64,000 nucleotides of DNA from an uncultured Sphingobacteriaceae bacterium (GCA_946480915.1 CAMLLO010000001.1:62001-126000); one strand, 5' to 3'. Positions 52,894 to 62,889 are shown, numbered from the stretch's first letter. Made by a program: numbers and translations. The notes: generated by a model not told the origin, from the letters alone.

Positions 52894-54546
52894 ATGAAAC
52901 AAAAGGTTTTAAAGGTTCATCCTCACGATAATGTCCTAGTAGCTTTAGCTGATTTGCAGCAAGGAGAAACGGTTACTTTTGAAGGAGAAGACTTTCTTCT
53001 TAAAGATAAAATCCAGGCGAAACATAAATTTGCCACCAGTGATCTGCAACCCGGCGATGAAGTCACGATGTACGGTGTACTAGTTGGAAAGGCGCAGGCT
53101 GAAATCCCTCGGGGAGGACTTATTTCAACAGAAAACCTGAAACATGCCGCCAGTACTTTTACAATCGGCGAGCGAAAAACAAGCTGGAATATTCCGGATG
53201 TGTCAAAGTTCCAATCGAAAAAGTTTTACGGATTTCACCGTCCCGACGGAAGCGTAGGAACAGCAAACTATTGGTTAGTTATACCAATGGTATTTTGCGA
53301 AAACCGTAACCTTGAAGTTTTAGAAGAAGCCTTGGTGAAACAATTAGGCTATGGTCGCAACGAAACCTATGCCAATCAGGCGAAGCAGCTTATCAATATG
53401 TATAAGTCCGGTTCGGACCTGAACAGTATTTTAAATTCTCAACTTTCTGAAGTGGATTATGTGCCTACCTCCGAGCGTTTGTTTCCAAACGTTGACGGAG
53501 TAAAGTTTCTGAAACATGCGGGAGGCTGCGGGGGTACCCGCTCCGATGCGCAGGCTTTGTGTGCCTTGTTGGCGGGATACATTACTCATCCTAATGTAGC
53601 CGGAGCAACAGTCATGAGTCTCGGTTGCCAAAATGCCCAGGTGCAAATGCTTGAGGACGAAATCAAAAAACGTGATTCGAATTTTTCAAAGCCCTTATAT
53701 ATTCTTGAACAGCAAAAAATAGGTACAGAAGCTAAACTGCTTTCTGAAGCTATTAAACAAACTTTTGCCGGTTTAGTGCAAGCCAATCAATGCAAACGAG
53801 AGCCAGCACCTTTAAGTAAAATCACTATCGGTTTAGAATGCGGCGGTTCTGATGGGTTCTCTGGTATATCCGCAAATCCGGCTATTGGTTATACTTCAGA
53901 TTTATTGGTGGCTTTAGGCGGCTCGGTAATTCTTGCCGAATTTCCTGAGCTTTGTGGTGTTGAGCAGAACATTAGCGACCGTTGTGTTACGGTTGAGAGT
54001 GCCGAGCGTTTCTCTCATCTGATGAAAACCTATGCTCAAAGAGCTGAAGAAGCTGGTTCAGGCTTCGATATGAATCCTTCTCCTGGTAATATCAAAGACG
54101 GCCTGATAACAGATGCTATTAAATCTGCCGGGGCAGCCAAAAAAGGAGGCACTTCGCCGGTTACCGAAATCCTCGATTATCCTGAAAAGGTTACTAAACC
54201 AGGTTTGAACCTATTGTGTACACCTGGTAATGATGTAGAATCTACTACAGCCGAAGTAGCTTCTGGTGCGAATGTGGTTTTATTTACCACGGGTTTAGGA
54301 ACTCCAACTGGCAATCCGATAGCTCCTGTAGTAAAAATCGCAACGAACACCATCTTGTACCAAAAGATGAATGACATTATGGATGTGAATACCGGGACGA
54401 TAATTGAGGGTGAAGAAACGATAGAACAAGCCGGAGAGCGTATTCTTGATTATGTAATCAGAGTTGCCAGCGGCGAAATAGAAGTCAGTGCAGTTAGACA
54501 TGGTCAGGACGATTTTATCCCGTGGAAACGTGGGGTTTCACTCTAG
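52894..54546 (+). CDS. uxaA: Altronate dehydratase (long form)
   Basis: A 550-residue UxaA/GarD-family dehydratase, converting D-altronate to KDG in the saturated galacturonate branch. An N-terminal SAF domain (about 1-85, HPHDNVLVALADLQQGE) is followed by the large dehydratase part with HAGGCGGTRSDAQ near 209, LECGGSDGFSGISANP near 314, and PSPGNIKDG near 394. It is about 50 residues longer than the paralogue at 58600 and differs at the cysteine motif (GGCGGT against YGCSQLGDDHE). One of the two may act on another aldonate such as galactarate or mannonate. It lies 131 bases after PL10 and 38 before uxaC. Confidence 0.88.
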   Translation: MKQKVLKVHPHDNVLVALADLQQGETVTFEGEDFLLKDKIQAKHKFATSDLQPGDEVTMYGVLVGKAQAEIPRGGLISTENLKHAASTFTIGERKTSWNIPDVSKFQSKKFYGFHRPDGSVGTANYWLVIPMVFCENRNLEVLEEALVKQLGYGRNETYANQAKQLINMYKSGSDLNSILNSQLSEVDYVPTSERLFPNVDGVKFLKHAGGCGGTRSDAQALCALLAGYITHPNVAGATVMSLGCQNAQVQMLEDEIKKRDSNFSKPLYILEQQKIGTEAKLLSEAIKQTFAGLVQANQCKREPAPLSKITIGLECGGSDGFSGISANPAIGYTSDLLVALGGSVILAEFPELCGVEQNISDRCVTVESAERFSHLMKTYAQRAEEAGSGFDMNPSPGNIKDGLITDAIKSAGAAKKGGTSPVTEILDYPEKVTKPGLNLLCTPGNDVESTTAEVASGANVVLFTTGLGTPTGNPIAPVVKIATNTILYQKMNDIMDVNTGTIIEGEETIEQAGERILDYVIRVASGEIEVSAVRHGQDDFIPWKRGVSL

Positions 54547-54584
54547 TTTATTAATAAATGACGCTTTAGCGAAAGTATAATATA

Positions 54585-55985
54585 ATGAAGAATTTTTTAG
54601 ACGAGAACTTTTTACTGAATACAAAAACGGCTCAGCAGCTTTATCATGAGTTTGCTAAGGATATGCCGATTATTGATTATCACAATCACCTTCCGCCAGA
54701 TCAGATTGCCAATGATATAAACTTTGAAAATATAACGCAGGTTTGGTTATATGGCGATCACTATAAATGGCGTGCAATGCGAGCTAATGGAATCAATGAG
54801 GATTACATTACCGGTAAAAAAAGCGATTTCGAAAAATTCCAGAAATGGGCAGAAACGGTGCCTTATACTTTGCGTAATCCATTATATCACTGGACTCATC
54901 TCGAGCTTCAGAGATACTTTAATGTTTACGATATTTTAGACGGGAAGTCGGCAGCAAAAATCTACGAAGAGTGTACTGCAAAGCTGCGAACCAAAGAATT
55001 TTCTGTTCAGGGATTATTAAAAAGCCGCAAGGTCGAAGCCGTGTGTACCACGGATGATCCGATTGATTCTTTAAACTTTCATCAGCAAATTTCAAAAGAT
55101 GGCGCTGAAATAATCGTTCGTCCTGCTTTCCGTCCCGACAAGGCGATGGCAGCAGAAGATGTGGCAGGCTTAAATGCCTATATCGGAAAATTAGAAGCTG
55201 TTACCGATTTGAGCATTTCTGACTTTGATACTTTCCTCAAAGCACTTAAGAATCGTCATGATTACTTCGCTGCAAACGGATGCTCAATTTCAGATCATGG
55301 TTTAGAGCAAATTTATGCTGAGGATTATACCGATGAAGAGATAAAATCTATCTTTTTAAAAATTCGCAGCAACCAGGCTCTTTCTCACCAGGAAGTTCTG
55401 AAATTTAAATCAGCTATGCTGGTTCACTTTGCTTTCTGGGATCATGAAAAAGGATGGGTTCAGCAGTACCATTTAGGTGCATTGCGTAATAATAATGCAC
55501 GTATGCTATCAGTTCTGGGACCTGATACAGGTTGGGATTCAATCGGTGATTTCAGCCAGGGTCAGGCCTTATCTAAGTTTTTAAATAAGCTGGATACTGA
55601 AGACAGATTGGCCAAGACAATTATATACAACTTGAATCCAGCCGATAACGAGTTAATGGCAACCATGATTGGTAACTTCAACGATGGTTCTGTTGCAGGT
55701 AAAGTGCAGTTTGGGTCGGGTTGGTGGTTCCTTGATCAGAAAGATGGTATGATCAAACAAATCAATGCTCTTTCGAATATGGGATTATTGAGCCGCTTTG
55801 TTGGTATGCTTACCGATTCACGTAGTTTTCTTTCTTTCCCACGCCATGAATATTTCAGAAGAATACTCTGCAATATGTTCGGAGATGACGTAGGAAACGG
55901 CGAATTACCTGCTGATATGGAATGGCTGGGCAAAGTGGTTAAGGATATTTGCTATTATAATGCTAAAAACTATTTCAACTTGTGA
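54585..55985 (+). CDS. uxaC: Glucuronate/galacturonate isomerase
   Basis: A 466-residue uronate isomerase that turns D-galacturonate into D-tagaturonate (and glucuronate into fructuronate), the first cytoplasmic step after uptake. The metal-site motif DYHNHLPP at about 31-38 and the conserved ARMLSVLGPDTGWDSIGD and WWFLDQKDGM stretches are present, as is the tail LSRFVGMLTDSRSFLSFPRH. Its stop overlaps the GTG start of the kinase gene (GTGA), so the two are coupled. No UxuA/UxuB is nearby, so the galacturonate branch is meant. Confidence 0.96.
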   Translation: MKNFLDENFLLNTKTAQQLYHEFAKDMPIIDYHNHLPPDQIANDINFENITQVWLYGDHYKWRAMRANGINEDYITGKKSDFEKFQKWAETVPYTLRNPLYHWTHLELQRYFNVYDILDGKSAAKIYEECTAKLRTKEFSVQGLLKSRKVEAVCTTDDPIDSLNFHQQISKDGAEIIVRPAFRPDKAMAAEDVAGLNAYIGKLEAVTDLSISDFDTFLKALKNRHDYFAANGCSISDHGLEQIYAEDYTDEEIKSIFLKIRSNQALSHQEVLKFKSAMLVHFAFWDHEKGWVQQYHLGALRNNNARMLSVLGPDTGWDSIGDFSQGQALSKFLNKLDTEDRLAKTIIYNLNPADNELMATMIGNFNDGSVAGKVQFGSGWWFLDQKDGMIKQINALSNMGLLSRFVGMLTDSRSFLSFPRHEYFRRILCNMFGDDVGNGELPADMEWLGKVVKDICYYNAKNYFNL

Positions 55986-56998
55986 TAAGTAAGGTGTTGT
56001 GTTTTGGCGAACTGATGTTACGCATATCGCCGTCCTCGAGTGAAGAAGCAGAAAAAAACCCATTTATTTTATATATGGGAGGGGCCGAAGCAAACACGGC
56101 TACTGCTTTGGCAGGATGGAATGTGCCCGTAAAATATTGCACAGTCTTGCCAGATAACTTCATGTCTGAATATCTGATTGATTATTTGGAGTATAGGGGC
56201 ATTTATACCTCGTCCATACTCCTCGCCGGAAAGCGGGTAGGAGTTTATTACCTCGATCGAGGCGCTGATTTAAAAAGCAGTGTAGTTTATGATCGTGAAC
56301 ACTCCTCCTTCTCAGAGTTAAAGCGCGGGATGATTGATTGGGACAAGGTTTTACGCGATGTTTCCTGGTTTAATCTGACGGCTATTAGTCCGGCTTTGAA
56401 CGCGAATGTGGCTGATGTTTGTTTGGAAGCTTTGGAAGCCGCTTCGAGGAAAAAAATTACAACTTCCATTGATTTGAACTACCGGTCGCGGTTGTGGAAA
56501 TATGGTAAAGAACCCATCGAAGTAATGCCTGCATTAGTAGAGCATTGCGATTTAGTGATGGGAAATATATGGTCGGCAAACAGTTTATTAGGTACTTCTA
56601 TTGATAGCCAAATTCATGAGAAAGGCACGAAGAAGAACTATTTGGAACATGCCAGGACTACGTCGCTCGAAATAATGGAGCGATTTCCTAAATGCAAGCA
56701 TGTGGGAAACACTTTTCGCTTTGATAATAACAGCGATGACTTGTTATACTACACCAGTTTGTATACAGGAGGAAAGCAATATAATTCCGGCGAGTTCAGA
56801 ACTCAAGGGGTAATTGATAGATCCGGTAGCGGCGACTGTTTTATGGGAGGACTGATCTATGGATTTTACAATAGTCACGCTCCTCAGGATATCGTAAACT
56901 ATGCAACAGCAGCAGCTTTCGGCAAGCTTCAGGAGCAGGGAGATGCGACACAACAGGATATATTCACAGTAACGAAATTAAGATCTGATCACGACTGA
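55982..56998 (+). CDS. kdgK: PfkB-family sugar kinase, probable KDG kinase
   Basis: A 338-residue ribokinase-fold kinase that likely phosphorylates 2-keto-3-deoxygluconate to KDPG. GTG start overlapping the uxaC stop. Motifs: N-terminal GELMLRISPS, substrate loop GGAEANTATALAGW near 30, and the catalytic DRSGSGDCFMGGLIYG near 280 (the usual DTxGAGD; the Asp of GD is the base). It lies in the uronate operon, so KDG is the natural substrate. A second kinase of the same family lies at 62890. Confidence 0.88.
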   Translation: MISKVLCFGELMLRISPSSSEEAEKNPFILYMGGAEANTATALAGWNVPVKYCTVLPDNFMSEYLIDYLEYRGIYTSSILLAGKRVGVYYLDRGADLKSSVVYDREHSSFSELKRGMIDWDKVLRDVSWFNLTAISPALNANVADVCLEALEAASRKKITTSIDLNYRSRLWKYGKEPIEVMPALVEHCDLVMGNIWSANSLLGTSIDSQIHEKGTKKNYLEHARTTSLEIMERFPKCKHVGNTFRFDNNSDDLLYYTSLYTGGKQYNSGEFRTQGVIDRSGSGDCFMGGLIYGFYNSHAPQDIVNYATAAAFGKLQEQGDATQQDIFTVTKLRSDHD

Positions 56999-57060
56999 TC
57001 TGAATTTAGAGCTGGGATTGGTTTTTACTTTTGAATTTTTACTTTTTTGATTAATAAGAT

Positions 57061-58506
57061 ATGCAACTAAATAAAACCACTTACACAGGATACAAAGAGT
57101 ATCCTGAAAAAATCCTTCAGTTTGGGGAAGGTAATTTCCTTCGCGCATTTGTTGACTGGTTTTTTAACGAGTTAAACAAAAGCGGAAAGTTTAATGGATC
57201 GGTCGTAGCAGTTCAGCCGATTGCTAATGGCATGGTTAATATGCTGAACGAACAAGACGGATTGTATACACTGTACCTTCGCGGCTTGAAAAATGGTAAG
57301 CCAGAAAGTACTCACGAAACCATTGACATCATCAGTAGAGGAATAAATCCTTATGTGGATTTCGACGCATATTTAAAAACTGCCGAAAATCCGGAAATGC
57401 GCTACATCATCTCAAACACTACCGAAGCAGGTATTGCTTACGATGAAAACGATGTTCCGACGGCCACTCCGCCAAATTCATATCCTGCAAAGCTTGCCGT
57501 TTGGTTAAACCATCGTTACAAAACTTTTAATGGCGAGGCTTCCAAAGGAGTTCACATCATTCCATGCGAGTTAATTGAAAAAAATGCAGACAATCTTAAA
57601 CGCATCCTTCTTCAGCTAGCTGAAAAATGGAGTTTGGGAGAAGGTTTTGTAAACTGGTTAAATACCGCATGTACATTCAGCAATACTTTGGTGGATCGTA
57701 TCGTTCCGGGATATCCTAGGGAGAGAATTTCTGAGATCACTGAAGAACTTGGCTACGAAGATAAACAGGTTGTTGAGGCCGAACATTTTCATTTGTGGGT
57801 AATCGAGGCACCAGAATCACTTCAGCAAGAGCTTCAGTTTCCCTCAATCGGATTGGACGTTAAATATGTGAAGGACATGACTCCTTATCGTACACGTAAA
57901 GTGAGAATACTTAATGGTGCACATACTGTTTTAGTTCCGGTTGCGTATTTATATGGTTTAGATACTGTTAGAGAATCTGTTGAGCACGAGGTTGTAGGTA
58001 AGTTTATTAAAGAAGCTATTTTCGATGAGATCATCCCTACTCTAGATCTTCCTAAAGAAGAATTGGAGCAATTCGCGAATGATGTAATTGATCGTTTCAG
58101 AAACCCATACATCAAACATTTACTAATGAGTATTTCGCTAAACTCATGGTCTAAGTTCGAAACACGCGTACTGCCTTCGCTTTTAGAGTATAAAAATAGA
58201 AAAGGCGCTATTCCTCAAAAACTTTCGTTTTCATTAGCTGCCACTATAGCTTTTTATAAAGGTAAACGTGGCGATGAAGCCATTTCGTTAAACGATGATG
58301 CGGTTCTTTTAGAGTTATTGAAAAACGCCTGGGCTAAATACGACGGTAGCGATGAATCTTTAGAGTCGGTTGTGGTAGAGGTATTGTCTTTTGAGAAAAA
58401 CTGGAAGATGGACCTGACCAAGATTGAAGGTTTAACCGCCGCTGTTACGAAACATTTAGCGAACATCGTAAACAACGGTATGGTAAAAGCAATTGAATCT
58501 GTTTAA
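57061..58506 (+). CDS. uxaB: Tagaturonate reductase
   Basis: A 481-residue NADH-dependent polyol/uronate dehydrogenase of the long-chain mannitol dehydrogenase family; UxaB reduces D-tagaturonate to D-altronate. N-terminal [18 protein letters not shown], the family core [17 protein letters not shown] near 284, and [20 protein letters not shown] are clear. It fits exactly between UxaC and UxaA in the pathway. Gap to kdgK 62 bases, to the second uxaA 93 bases. Confidence 0.94.
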   Translation: MQLNKTTYTGYKEYPEKILQFGEGNFLRAFVDWFFNELNKSGKFNGSVVAVQPIANGMVNMLNEQDGLYTLYLRGLKNGKPESTHETIDIISRGINPYVDFDAYLKTAENPEMRYIISNTTEAGIAYDENDVPTATPPNSYPAKLAVWLNHRYKTFNGEASKGVHIIPCELIEKNADNLKRILLQLAEKWSLGEGFVNWLNTACTFSNTLVDRIVPGYPRERISEITEELGYEDKQVVEAEHFHLWVIEAPESLQQELQFPSIGLDVKYVKDMTPYRTRKVRILNGAHTVLVPVAYLYGLDTVRESVEHEVVGKFIKEAIFDEIIPTLDLPKEELEQFANDVIDRFRNPYIKHLLMSISLNSWSKFETRVLPSLLEYKNRKGAIPQKLSFSLAATIAFYKGKRGDEAISLNDDAVLLELLKNAWAKYDGSDESLESVVVEVLSFEKNWKMDLTKIEGLTAAVTKHLANIVNNGMVKAIESV

Positions 58507-58545
58507 TGCTAACATTTTTAAGGCTTAAATCAGCTTCGTTTATCT

Positions 58546-58553
58546 TACTTTTG
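58546..58553 (+). promoter_or_regulatory. -7 box before the second uxaA
   Basis: TACTTTTG, a full TAnnTTTG match, 47 bases before the start at 58600. It suggests that the short uxaA can be transcribed on its own. No clear -33 partner. Confidence 0.5.
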
Positions 58554-58599
58554 TAGCTAAATTGCTGATTTGCTGTTTATAAGAAAAATTATATAATAC

Positions 58600-60090
58600 A
58601 TGAAAGAGTTTATTAAAATACATTCCCGGGATAACGTGATCATTGCATTGAAAGATTTCAGTGTGGGAGATGTAATTGAGGTTGATGGAAAACGCGTAAT
58701 TGTTCTGAACGATATTGAGAAAGGGCATAAAATCGCAATCGATGAAATACCTAACGGAACTGATATTATCAAATACGGCTATCCCATCGGTCATGCAATT
58801 GCCGACATCAAACTTGGCGAACATGTTCACGTTCAAAATGTAAAAACTAACCTTAAGGACGTATTTGATTACTCTTATAATCCAAGCCTGCTGGATGAAC
58901 TGCCTCATCCAAACCGCAACCTAACCTTCAATGGTTACCGTCGCAAAAACGGGGATGTAGGTATTCGTAACGAAATCTGGATTGTTCCAACCGTAGGCTG
59001 CGTAAATGGTATTGCAGAGCAGATTATCCGCGAGTTTAAAGCAGAAGAAAACCCGACTGATATTGATGGAATTGAAGTGTTTAAGCACAGTTACGGATGT
59101 TCCCAGTTAGGTGATGATCATGAAAGCACACGTTTAATTCTTGGAGATATTGCATTGCATCCAAATGCGGGTGGTGTTTTGGTTCTCGGACTAGGATGTG
59201 AAAACAACAAGATCGATGAGTTTATGGCATCGTTAGGAGATTTCGACAAAAGTCGGATAAAGTTCCTTTCAAGTCAGAGTACTTCTGATGAAGTGGAAGA
59301 TTCTAAAGCTCTTTTAAAAGAGATCTATGAAGAAATTCGTAAAGATAAGCGCGAGCCAATTCCTGTTTCTGAATTGCGTGTAGGTTTAAAATGCGGTGGA
59401 TCTGATGGTTTATCTGGTATCACAGCGAATCCTTTAGTAGGATATTTCTCAGACTGGTTAATTAGCCAGGGTGGAACAACTATTCTGACAGAAGTTCCTG
59501 AGATGTTTGGTGCAGAACAAATTTTGATGGATCGTTGTGTAAACGATGAAGTGTTTGAAAAAACCGTTCACCTGATCAACGACTTTAAGCAATATTTTAT
59601 CGACCAGAAACAGCCGATTTATGAAAACCCGTCACCGGGTAACAAAGCGGGCGGTATTTCAACTTTAGAGGACAAATCTTTAGGCTGTACTCAAAAAGGT
59701 GGTATTGCAAACGTTGTTGATGTATTGAAATATGGCGAGAGGCTGCATAAGAAGGGCTTGAACCTTCTTTCTTCTCCGGGTAATGATCTTGTTGCCACAA
59801 CAGCACTGGGCGCCTCAGGATGTCATATCGTGTTGTTTACGACTGGTCGGGGAACACCGTTTGGAAGTTTTATTCCAACCTTGAAAATTGCTACGAATAC
59901 TGAATTAGCAACGAAAAAACCTCACTGGATTGATTACAATGCCGGACCTTTAGCAGAGGATAAAACCTTTGATGAAGCTTTGGAAGAATTTGTAGATAAG
60001 ATTCTAAGAGTTGCCAATGGTGAAAAAGCGCATCACGAAAAAAATGGATTCCGTGAGATTGCGATCTTTAAGACAGGAGTGACGCTATAA
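58600..60090 (+). CDS. uxaA: Altronate dehydratase (standard-length paralogue)
   Basis: A 496-residue UxaA-family protein of the classical length. SAF domain at about 1-90 (HSRDNVIIALKDFSVGD), then the dehydratase core with GYRRKNGDVGIRNEIWIVPT near 110, HSYGCSQLGDDHEST near 164, LKCGGSDGLSGITANP near 265 and PSPGNKAGGISTLEDKSLG near 342. By its length and motif content this copy is the more likely true altronate dehydratase. It ends the uronate operon, followed by a strong terminator. Why the locus keeps a second, longer version is discussed in the findings. Confidence 0.92.
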   Translation: MKEFIKIHSRDNVIIALKDFSVGDVIEVDGKRVIVLNDIEKGHKIAIDEIPNGTDIIKYGYPIGHAIADIKLGEHVHVQNVKTNLKDVFDYSYNPSLLDELPHPNRNLTFNGYRRKNGDVGIRNEIWIVPTVGCVNGIAEQIIREFKAEENPTDIDGIEVFKHSYGCSQLGDDHESTRLILGDIALHPNAGGVLVLGLGCENNKIDEFMASLGDFDKSRIKFLSSQSTSDEVEDSKALLKEIYEEIRKDKREPIPVSELRVGLKCGGSDGLSGITANPLVGYFSDWLISQGGTTILTEVPEMFGAEQILMDRCVNDEVFEKTVHLINDFKQYFIDQKQPIYENPSPGNKAGGISTLEDKSLGCTQKGGIANVVDVLKYGERLHKKGLNLLSSPGNDLVATTALGASGCHIVLFTTGRGTPFGSFIPTLKIATNTELATKKPHWIDYNAGPLAEDKTFDEALEEFVDKILRVANGEKAHHEKNGFREIAIFKTGVTL

Positions 60091-60112
60091 GATTTGAAGT
60101 TTGCTTCTAAGA

Positions 60113-60155
60113 ACCCTCAATATAGTAGTGGCTATATTGAGGGTATTCTTTTTAT
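60113..60155 (+). terminator. Uronate operon terminator
   Basis: ACCCTCAATATAG / CTATATTGAGGGT, a perfect 13-bp stem with a six-base loop, followed by ATTCTTTTTAT. Confidence 0.9.
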
Positions 60156-60491
60156 AGGGAGATCAAACATAACTGCAGAGGGGGTTACTAATTCTTACTT
60201 TGTAAGCGACCTTTTGTATATTTAAAGTCTAAGCATTGAATGCGGAATAAAGTCCACTCCGATGGATAGATTAACCAGAGTTCGATAGGGAAATAACTTC
60301 CCGCTGCTGACAATACCTCTGAAATCAGTAAGTACATTTTAGCTCAGTTTCCTAACGTGATAGGTAAGCACCCCCCCATTATTACAAGTCTTTTAAAGCG
60401 AATCCTGAAGCGTCATTGATGAACGTCGAAAGGCCTTTAGGGTGGGGAACCTTGCATTTGCAACATTTCTAACCCCATTTGGAAACATTGG

Positions 60492-60526
60492 GTGACCCTG
60501 TGGGTCACAAATTAAGGGTATTTTTG
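60492..60526 (+). promoter_or_regulatory. GH5 promoter with palindromic operator
   Basis: The perfect palindrome GTGACCC-TGT-GGGTCAC (60492-60508) sits where the -33 element should be, 10 bases before TATTTTTG (60519-60526). A dimeric repressor or activator site is likely. The transcript would start about 30 bases before the GH5 ATG. Confidence 0.6.
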
Positions 60527-60564
60527 AGCTTATTATAAACCTCAAGTTAATTTCTGGCTTTAAC

Positions 60565-62298
60565 ATGAAAAAGATCATACTCCTTTTTTGCCTTTTAATA
60601 GTACTTGCATCATGTAAGAAGGATAAGCAAGACAAAATAAATACCCTGACTGTTAGTCCAAGTCTGGTAACTTTTGCAGAGAATGGAGGAAGCTCAGACA
60701 TTACCATTCAAACGGATGCCGTCTCATGGAGCATAAGCAATCCGGTTTCTGACTGGGTTAGTGTGTCTACTACGAGCGGAACTGGAAGCACCGCATTTGT
60801 TACAATTACAGTAAATTCCAGAACGCTGGTTGCCAGATCCGGCAAGCTCGTAATCACGGCAGGTAATTCAAAACCCGTAGAGATAGAGGTGAAGCAGGCT
60901 GCTTCGGGCCACCTTTATTCTATCACTACTGATCTGGCTGATATTAGCTTTGATAAAGCTGGCGGGCAGAAATCGTTAAAAATCACTACCGATGCCGCTA
61001 ACTGGAATCTGACTGCGGGAAGTGCGGATTGGCTACAGCTTAGTCAGGTTACAGGCGCAAAAGGAAGCACCACTATTACAGTAACTGCTCTTGCAAACAC
61101 GAGTAGCGCCAGAACGGGAGTTATAAGTTTAAGTGCTTCAGGTGCCGCTACCCTTGAGATTCCTGTTACACAGGACGGTACTTTATATCCAAGTTATAAT
61201 ACCTCTCCACTGCCGGCAGATGCGACCGGAATGAGCAGCAGTGCTTCTCAACTTGCGGCTAAAATTAAATTAGGCTGGAATATCGGTAATACAATGGAAG
61301 CCACCGGCGGTGAAACTGCATGGGGCAATCCACGTGTTACAGCACAATTAATTCAGCTGGTAAAACAAAGCGGTTTCAATGCCATACGTATTCCATGTTC
61401 GTGGAACCAGTATATGGAAAACAGTTCGACTGCTAAATTAAAGCTGGACTGGCTGAACAGGGTTAAGGAAGTTGTTCAGATGTGTGTGGATAATGATATG
61501 TACGTGCTTTTAAATATCCACTGGGATGGGGGATGGTTAGAGAATAACGTTAACCCTGATAAACAAGTGGCTAATAATGCCAAGCAAAAAGCTTTCTGGG
61601 AACAGATAGCAACCCATCTCAGAAATTTCGACGAGCATCTACTACTGGCCGGTACCAATGAACCCAATGTTGAAAATGCAACGCAAATGACGGTGCTCCA
61701 ATCGTACCACCAAACTTTTGTTGATGCAGTTCGCTCCACTGGAGGGAGAAACAGTCACAGGGTATTAGTGGTACAAGGGCCCTCAACTGACGTAGAGAAA
61801 ACCAACACGCTCATGTCAACGCTTCCCACAGATCAGATTCAGAATAAATTGATGGTCGAAGTTCACTATTACACTCCCTACCAGTTTACCTTGATGACTG
61901 CAGATGCAAGCTGGGGTAAAATGTTTTATTATTGGGGAAGTGGTTTTCATTCTACCACAGATACACAACGTAATGCAACCTGGGGCGAGGAGGCGACTGT
62001 AGATGCTATGATGGGGCTAATGAAAACGAAGTTTGTAGATAAAGGTATCCCTGTAATTCTGGGTGAATTTGCAGTTGGGCGCCGTACAACTTTAACCGGC
62101 GGTGACCTTACTCTCCATTTGGCATCAAGAGCCTACTACTTGAAATACGTAACCAAACAGGCAAAAGCCAATGGTGTTCTTCCTTTCTATTGGGATGCCG
62201 GAGGTATAGGTAATAATGGTTCAGGCTTATTTGATAGGAGTAAAAATACAGTATTTGATCAGCAGGCTCTGGATGCCTTGCTTGATGGAGCTAAGTAG
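60565..62298 (+). CDS. BACON-GH5 endoglucanase-type lipoprotein
   Basis: A 577-residue surface lipoprotein (signal ends LIVLASCKKD, Cys about 17). Two BACON domains at about 28-112 and 115-205 (VSWSISNPVSDWVSVSTTSG; NWNLTAGSADWLQLSQ) precede a GH5 TIM barrel at about 225-575. GWNIGNTMEATGGETAWGNP is the hallmark of subfamily GH5_4, which includes xyloglucanases and mixed-linkage glucanases. The acid/base is Glu366 (AGTNEPNVE), the nucleophile Glu501 (VILGEFAVG). It acts on hemicellulose or cellulose, not pectin, and may open the wall matrix for the pectinases. It has its own promoter and terminator. Confidence 0.9.
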   Translation: MKKIILLFCLLIVLASCKKDKQDKINTLTVSPSLVTFAENGGSSDITIQTDAVSWSISNPVSDWVSVSTTSGTGSTAFVTITVNSRTLVARSGKLVITAGNSKPVEIEVKQAASGHLYSITTDLADISFDKAGGQKSLKITTDAANWNLTAGSADWLQLSQVTGAKGSTTITVTALANTSSARTGVISLSASGAATLEIPVTQDGTLYPSYNTSPLPADATGMSSSASQLAAKIKLGWNIGNTMEATGGETAWGNPRVTAQLIQLVKQSGFNAIRIPCSWNQYMENSSTAKLKLDWLNRVKEVVQMCVDNDMYVLLNIHWDGGWLENNVNPDKQVANNAKQKAFWEQIATHLRNFDEHLLLAGTNEPNVENATQMTVLQSYHQTFVDAVRSTGGRNSHRVLVVQGPSTDVEKTNTLMSTLPTDQIQNKLMVEVHYYTPYQFTLMTADASWGKMFYYWGSGFHSTTDTQRNATWGEEATVDAMMGLMKTKFVDKGIPVILGEFAVGRRTTLTGGDLTLHLASRAYYLKYVTKQAKANGVLPFYWDAGGIGNNGSGLFDRSKNTVFDQQALDALLDGAK

Positions 62299-62304
62299 TG
62301 TATA

Positions 62305-62337
62305 AGATTTGACAACTTTCTAAAAGTTGTCAAATCT
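62305..62337. terminator. Bidirectional terminator GH5 / YhcH
   Basis: AGATTTGACAACTTT / AAAGTTGTCAAATCT, a perfect 15-bp stem with a three-base loop, between convergent genes. Confidence 0.8.
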
Positions 62338-62349
62338 AAATTTTACACC

Positions 62350-62799
62350 TTATATTTTAACCTTAACCACTATTTTCTTAATTACCCCCTCGCCAATCAT
62401 CGGCGCATGCACATCCTCAGGAAAGAAGATTCCGAACTGATTGTCTGTTAACTGGAAATACATATCCGGAGTTTCGTCATAGAAAGTAACATCCTTTTCA
62501 GGATTGTATTCTGCTTTGAAATTTTGACATTTTGAAATGGGTTTCCAGCCAATAGTCTCTGTGCCGCTTATGCAAAGTTGAATATCAATTGCTTTTTGAT
62601 GGCACTCAAATTTTTGAAGTGATTCGGCTACGGTTTTACCGCCCTTTGCACTCATGATAGCTTTTAGTCCATCTTGAATTTGATAAGTTCCATCTTCCAG
62701 GCTATCCAGGTTTTGGCTTTTTAACCATTCAAATGCCGGTGCAAAAAGTGGATGCAGGCTATTGTATTTTTCAGCGTTCTCTAAAGAATCTATAATCAT
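62350..62799 (-). CDS. YhcH/YjgK/YiaL-family protein
   Basis: A 149-residue cytoplasmic DUF386 protein with a cupin-like fold, as in YhcH, EbgC and TabA/NanQ. Conserved metal-binding stretch ECHQKAIDIQLCISG near 85-99 and the tail FFPEDVHAPMIGEG are clear. Members of the family act as sugar anomerases or modulators in sialate and sugar-acid pathways. Next to a KDG kinase, a role with the open or ring forms of uronate or KDG is plausible but unproven. Gap of 90 bases from the kinase upstream. Confidence 0.85.
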   Translation of the reverse strand: MIIDSLENAEKYNSLHPLFAPAFEWLKSQNLDSLEDGTYQIQDGLKAIMSAKGGKTVAESLQKFECHQKAIDIQLCISGTETIGWKPISKCQNFKAEYNPEKDVTFYDETPDMYFQLTDNQFGIFFPEDVHAPMIGEGVIKKIVVKVKI

Positions 62800-62889
62800 T
62801 TTATTAAAATTTAATTGCTTAAAAAAAATCCGTCCCGCTAATATAGCAAGACGGATGCATTTTATATTCCCCTTCAGGGGGGCAGTAGC

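Larger units (their letters stand above)
60091..60564. other. Gene-free region between uxaA2 and GH5
   Basis: No gene is supported in these 474 bases. It has the uxaA2 terminator at 60113-60155, a short CTTACTTTGTAAG inverted repeat near 60193, a perfect palindrome GTGACCC-TGT-GGGTCAC at 60492-60508 and a full -7 box TATTTTTG at 60519-60526. Confidence 0.7.
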
